NCBI GenBank assembly: GCA_002633005.1
Contig: NMRA01000083.1
Location: 651,161-715,160 of the forward strand
From: Phoronis australis
Lineage: Eukaryota; Phoronida; Phoronidae
Direction: 5' to 3'
Length of the DNA stretch: 64,000 bases
Below the pieces are notes generated by a model. It worked only from the letters and a program-made list of their open reading frames with translations. It was not told where the DNA came from and searched no databases. Both the position numbers and the translations under genes were made by a program. This document shows positions 62,601 to 64,000 of the stretch, piece by piece; the first letter of the stretch is position 1; each line of letters begins with the position of its first letter.

Positions 62601-64000
62601 AGTAGCATTGTCTCTTCGTTACTATTTTGTTATTTTACAAAGTCCACTTTCTCTAGACACATAACAATCACAAAAATGTGTTCCGATGTCTCTTGTCAAA
62701 CTACATGTATGAGCAACACACACTACATGTATCAGCATCACAAATTTTTCCTTTCCTATACCGCAACTACTGTAATGAGCTATCCGCATTTTATTTCAAA
62801 TCTACACAATAGGTGTGTGTCCATTTTTTATCTATCAGAAAACCCTTATCTGCAAATTTCGGATACGTATCGTCACATCCTGAATTTTACTCTACTTGTA
62901 TCAAACGGGCCAATGGTCCAGTTAATATATAACGATGTGTACTGTTGTATGAATGCGTGACTAAACACTTTAAACAACTGTGAGGATCTATATTCTAAAA
63001 TCTTTGTCCTCAGTCAGCAGAGAAATAATTTCGATGATTCAAAAGACTGCTTAAGGATAATTAGTCACCATTTTTATGACCTACTGATTTATTACCTTTT
63101 TATGTTACTATTACAACCCAAATTTATCAACATTACACTTAAGTGGTAGGCTAATTAGTTTATTAATATGCCAATTAGTACATGAAGGACTTCGTTATTG
63201 CACTCTGTTATTTTTCGCATGTTGGTAACACTCTTGGTTTTTACAATTAAAACAATATTTTTTAAAACCTGTTAGGTATGCAAAATGATAATTATTTATG
63301 AAATAATTATTTATGTTTTGCCTTTGGTATAATTATATGTCATCAAGAGCTGATAAAGGGCTTTCTAATAATATGATTCTTATGCAATTCGGTTAAAAAA
63401 CGGCGAAGTTGCGAAAAGTTTTAATGACAGCAACGAAGGTGACATCTTCCCTATTGACCTAGATTTAAAATACATATTTGTTATCATTTGTCCTAGGTAC
63501 ATGATTTTAGTATCGTATTAGAGCTAAGCACGTTAGTTCCCATGTCCGCGTCCCAAATCGTGGAATTGCAAGCAAATGAGTTTCCGTTTGACAATATTTG
63601 GTGCCGATTGTCCGCTAAATATTCCAAAAATGTATGCAATTTGTTCTGAAGAAGTTTTAGGTGATAACAGTTCTAAAATTACTTCGTTTGTACTAAACAA
63701 ACAGTTCACCCAACTCCTATTCCTTAGCAAGAACCCACATCGGAACAAAACGAATGCAAACAAATCCCACGAATGCGCGGCGCAACCTCAGCCGCGCGAG
63801 ATCGTAATTTGGCATTCCGGGTTTACGGCGCATTTTCTCACGAGCTGCGTCGTTCTTTGTCATGGACAACTGCTAGTGAGCAACGTACTCAGTTCAAAAC
63901 TACATGAAAGAAAGGGTCTACCGTTCGTCGGGGATAACACGCACATAGTTCGTGAGTGAGGAAGAATGGGTACACTGCTCGAGAAGAAATGAAAGTCAAT
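59620..64000. other. Right-hand region without recognised genes
   Basis: 4.4 kb with short open frames on both strands (longest 127 residues, 63576-63959 plus), none resembling a known protein. An M1 element with a 25-G run sits at 61098-61226. 60.6-61.3 and 63.5-64.0 kb are somewhat richer in CpG. Confidence 0.65.
61098..61226. mobile_element. Short TIR element, family M1 (5-bp duplication TGGTA)
   Basis: Begins CATGCGCGCACCC and ends GGGTGCGCGCATG (perfect 13-bp inverted repeat), flanked by TGGTA on both sides (61093-61097, 61227-61231). It contains one N (61123) and a 25-base G run (61170-61194). At 129 bp it is about half the length of the copy at 37059-37323, so it is probably internally deleted or misassembled. 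Confidence 0.85.

Noticed and set aside
63576-63959. 127-residue plus-strand open frame at the right edge
   Set aside because: No recognisable domain, overlapped by an antisense frame, no splice context; left as unsupported.
1-64000. CRISPR arrays, bacterial operons, retrotransposon polymerase genes, rRNA
   Set aside because: Direct repeats present are contiguous minisatellites without unique spacers; no reverse transcriptase, integrase or rRNA-like sequence was recognised.

Overview
This window is animal (metazoan) genomic DNA: AT-rich, intron-rich, dense in short non-autonomous repeats, with assembly gaps (221 N at 53159-53379, shorter N runs at 20038, 42401-42404 and 61123). Two spliced protein genes can be reconstructed exactly. 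All their exons have GT/AG boundaries and compatible phases, and both lie on the minus strand. Almost every other open reading frame is short and unsupported. The gene families, compact exons, large introns and repeat style suggest a non-vertebrate bilaterian, perhaps a marine invertebrate deuterostome. The species cannot be named from the sequence.

Gene 1 (about 34955 down to beyond base 1) is the 5' part of a ZNF423/ZNF521 (OAZ/EHZF) family multi-zinc-finger transcription factor. Seven coding exons give 244 codons without a stop: an N-terminal MSRRKQ NuRD-recruitment peptide in its own exon, a CCHC finger, a Ser/Asp-rich linker, two tightly linked C2H2 fingers (with the family segment [10 protein letters not shown]), and a fourth finger at the left edge. 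The finger that vertebrates carry before [10 protein letters not shown] is not seen. The introns (up to 15 kb) contain ~150-bp arrays carrying CTCF-core-like motifs, several minisatellites, candidate regulatory islands, and an array of copies of the exon 3 end with its 5' splice site.

The region 35.0-47.2 kb has no recognised gene. It holds short inverted-repeat elements with target-site duplications, two tRNA-Leu-like SINE-like copies, a CpG-rich stretch and one exon-like segment on the plus strand.

Gene 2 (59266 down to 47476) is a complete UNC93A-like transmembrane protein: seven coding exons, 548 residues, a stop codon and a nearby AATAAA signal. An acidic 52-residue N-terminal exon precedes the conserved core, and an internal ATG could give a shorter form. 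From 59.6 kb to the right edge I recognise no gene, only repeats and unsupported open frames.

The two genes share strand but there is no sign that they work together. The most unusual signals are the exon-3/splice-donor array, the ~150-bp CTCF-like motif arrays, and a short-element family with GC-rich CATGCGCGC termini and perfect 5-bp duplications.
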